Assembly: GCA_020629335.1 (NCBI GenBank)
Contig: JAHDDN010000390.1
Span: 1 to 5,463 of the forward strand
Origin: Chitinophagales bacterium
GTDB taxonomy: Bacteria; Bacteroidota; Bacteroidia; Chitinophagales; UBA2359
Length of the DNA stretch: 5,463 nucleotides
Reading direction: 5' to 3'
The notes below the pieces were generated by a model. It made no database searches. It saw only the letters and a list, made by a program, of their open reading frames with translations, and was not told where the DNA came from. Below are positions 5,395-5,463 of the stretch, one piece after another. Position numbers and translations under genes: made by a program. How positions within the stretch are numbered: position 1 is the first letter of the stretch; each line of letters opens with the position of its first letter.

Positions 5395-5397
5395 TTA

Positions 5398-5463
5398 GTG
5401 CTTTTTTCTTTGTAATAATACTGCTTTTAATCATTTTCAAAAGAGCAGTACAATCACTACAAA
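5398..5463. other. Right-edge spacer with an imperfect inverted repeat
   Basis: TACTGCT (5419-5425) and AGCAGTA (5444-5450) can pair, with TTTT/AAAA inside after a 2-base bulge. No T-run follows on either strand, so it is a weak terminator candidate at best. A plus-strand frame here reads as a hydrophobic stretch followed by KRAVQSLQ but has no ATG, GTG or TTG start and has a TAA at 5385-5387, so I do not call a gene. Confidence 0.35.

Noticed and set aside
5388..5463. Open plus-strand frame with a membrane-helix-like translation at the right edge
   Set aside because: No ATG, GTG or TTG lies in the frame after the TAA at 5385-5387, and T-rich DNA readily gives hydrophobic translations.

Overview
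The window looks like an AT-rich chromosomal segment from a member of the Bacteroidota, possibly the Saprospiria, though that finer placement is a guess. The evidence is the gene content (a stand-alone HsdR-N-type nuclease beside holA, a PorT-like outer-membrane barrel with an ADA-Q signal peptidase site, a two-PDZ RseP), the near absence of Shine-Dalgarno sequences, a TAnnTTTG promoter-like box before a tRNA gene, and intergenic spacers filled with repeats.

Left edge (1-397): part of an unrecognised minus-strand reading frame that runs off the window. It overlaps a degenerate copy of a dispersed repeat and is followed by an imperfect 8-bp tandem array that reaches the stop codon of the next gene. 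Core (392-4813): a minus-strand PD-(D/E)XK nuclease-fold gene starts 3 bp from the divergent holA (DNA polymerase III delta). holA abuts, tail to tail and with no spacer, a minus-strand outer-membrane beta-barrel gene. After a 170-bp spacer comes a strong intrinsic terminator for tRNA-Leu(CAA). The minus-strand pair rseP then hscB (5 bp apart) lies upstream of the tRNA and probably forms one transcription unit.

Right edge (4814-5463): about 650 bp without a convincing gene. It holds the AT-rich rseP leader, a composite repeat (an ATTCATCATT-type tract, a second copy of the left-edge repeat in opposite orientation, GC-rich palindromes and a 7-bp tandem array), and a 158-bp MITE-like element with 51-bp terminal inverted repeats and a TTA target duplication.

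The core genes are housekeeping: clamp loading (holA), intramembrane proteolysis (rseP), Fe-S cluster co-chaperone (hscB) and translation (tRNA-Leu). I see no CRISPR array, toxin-antitoxin pair or recognisable new defence system. The unusual material is the MITE-like element, the dispersed repeat pair, the short tandem arrays and the extremely tight divergent start arrangement.
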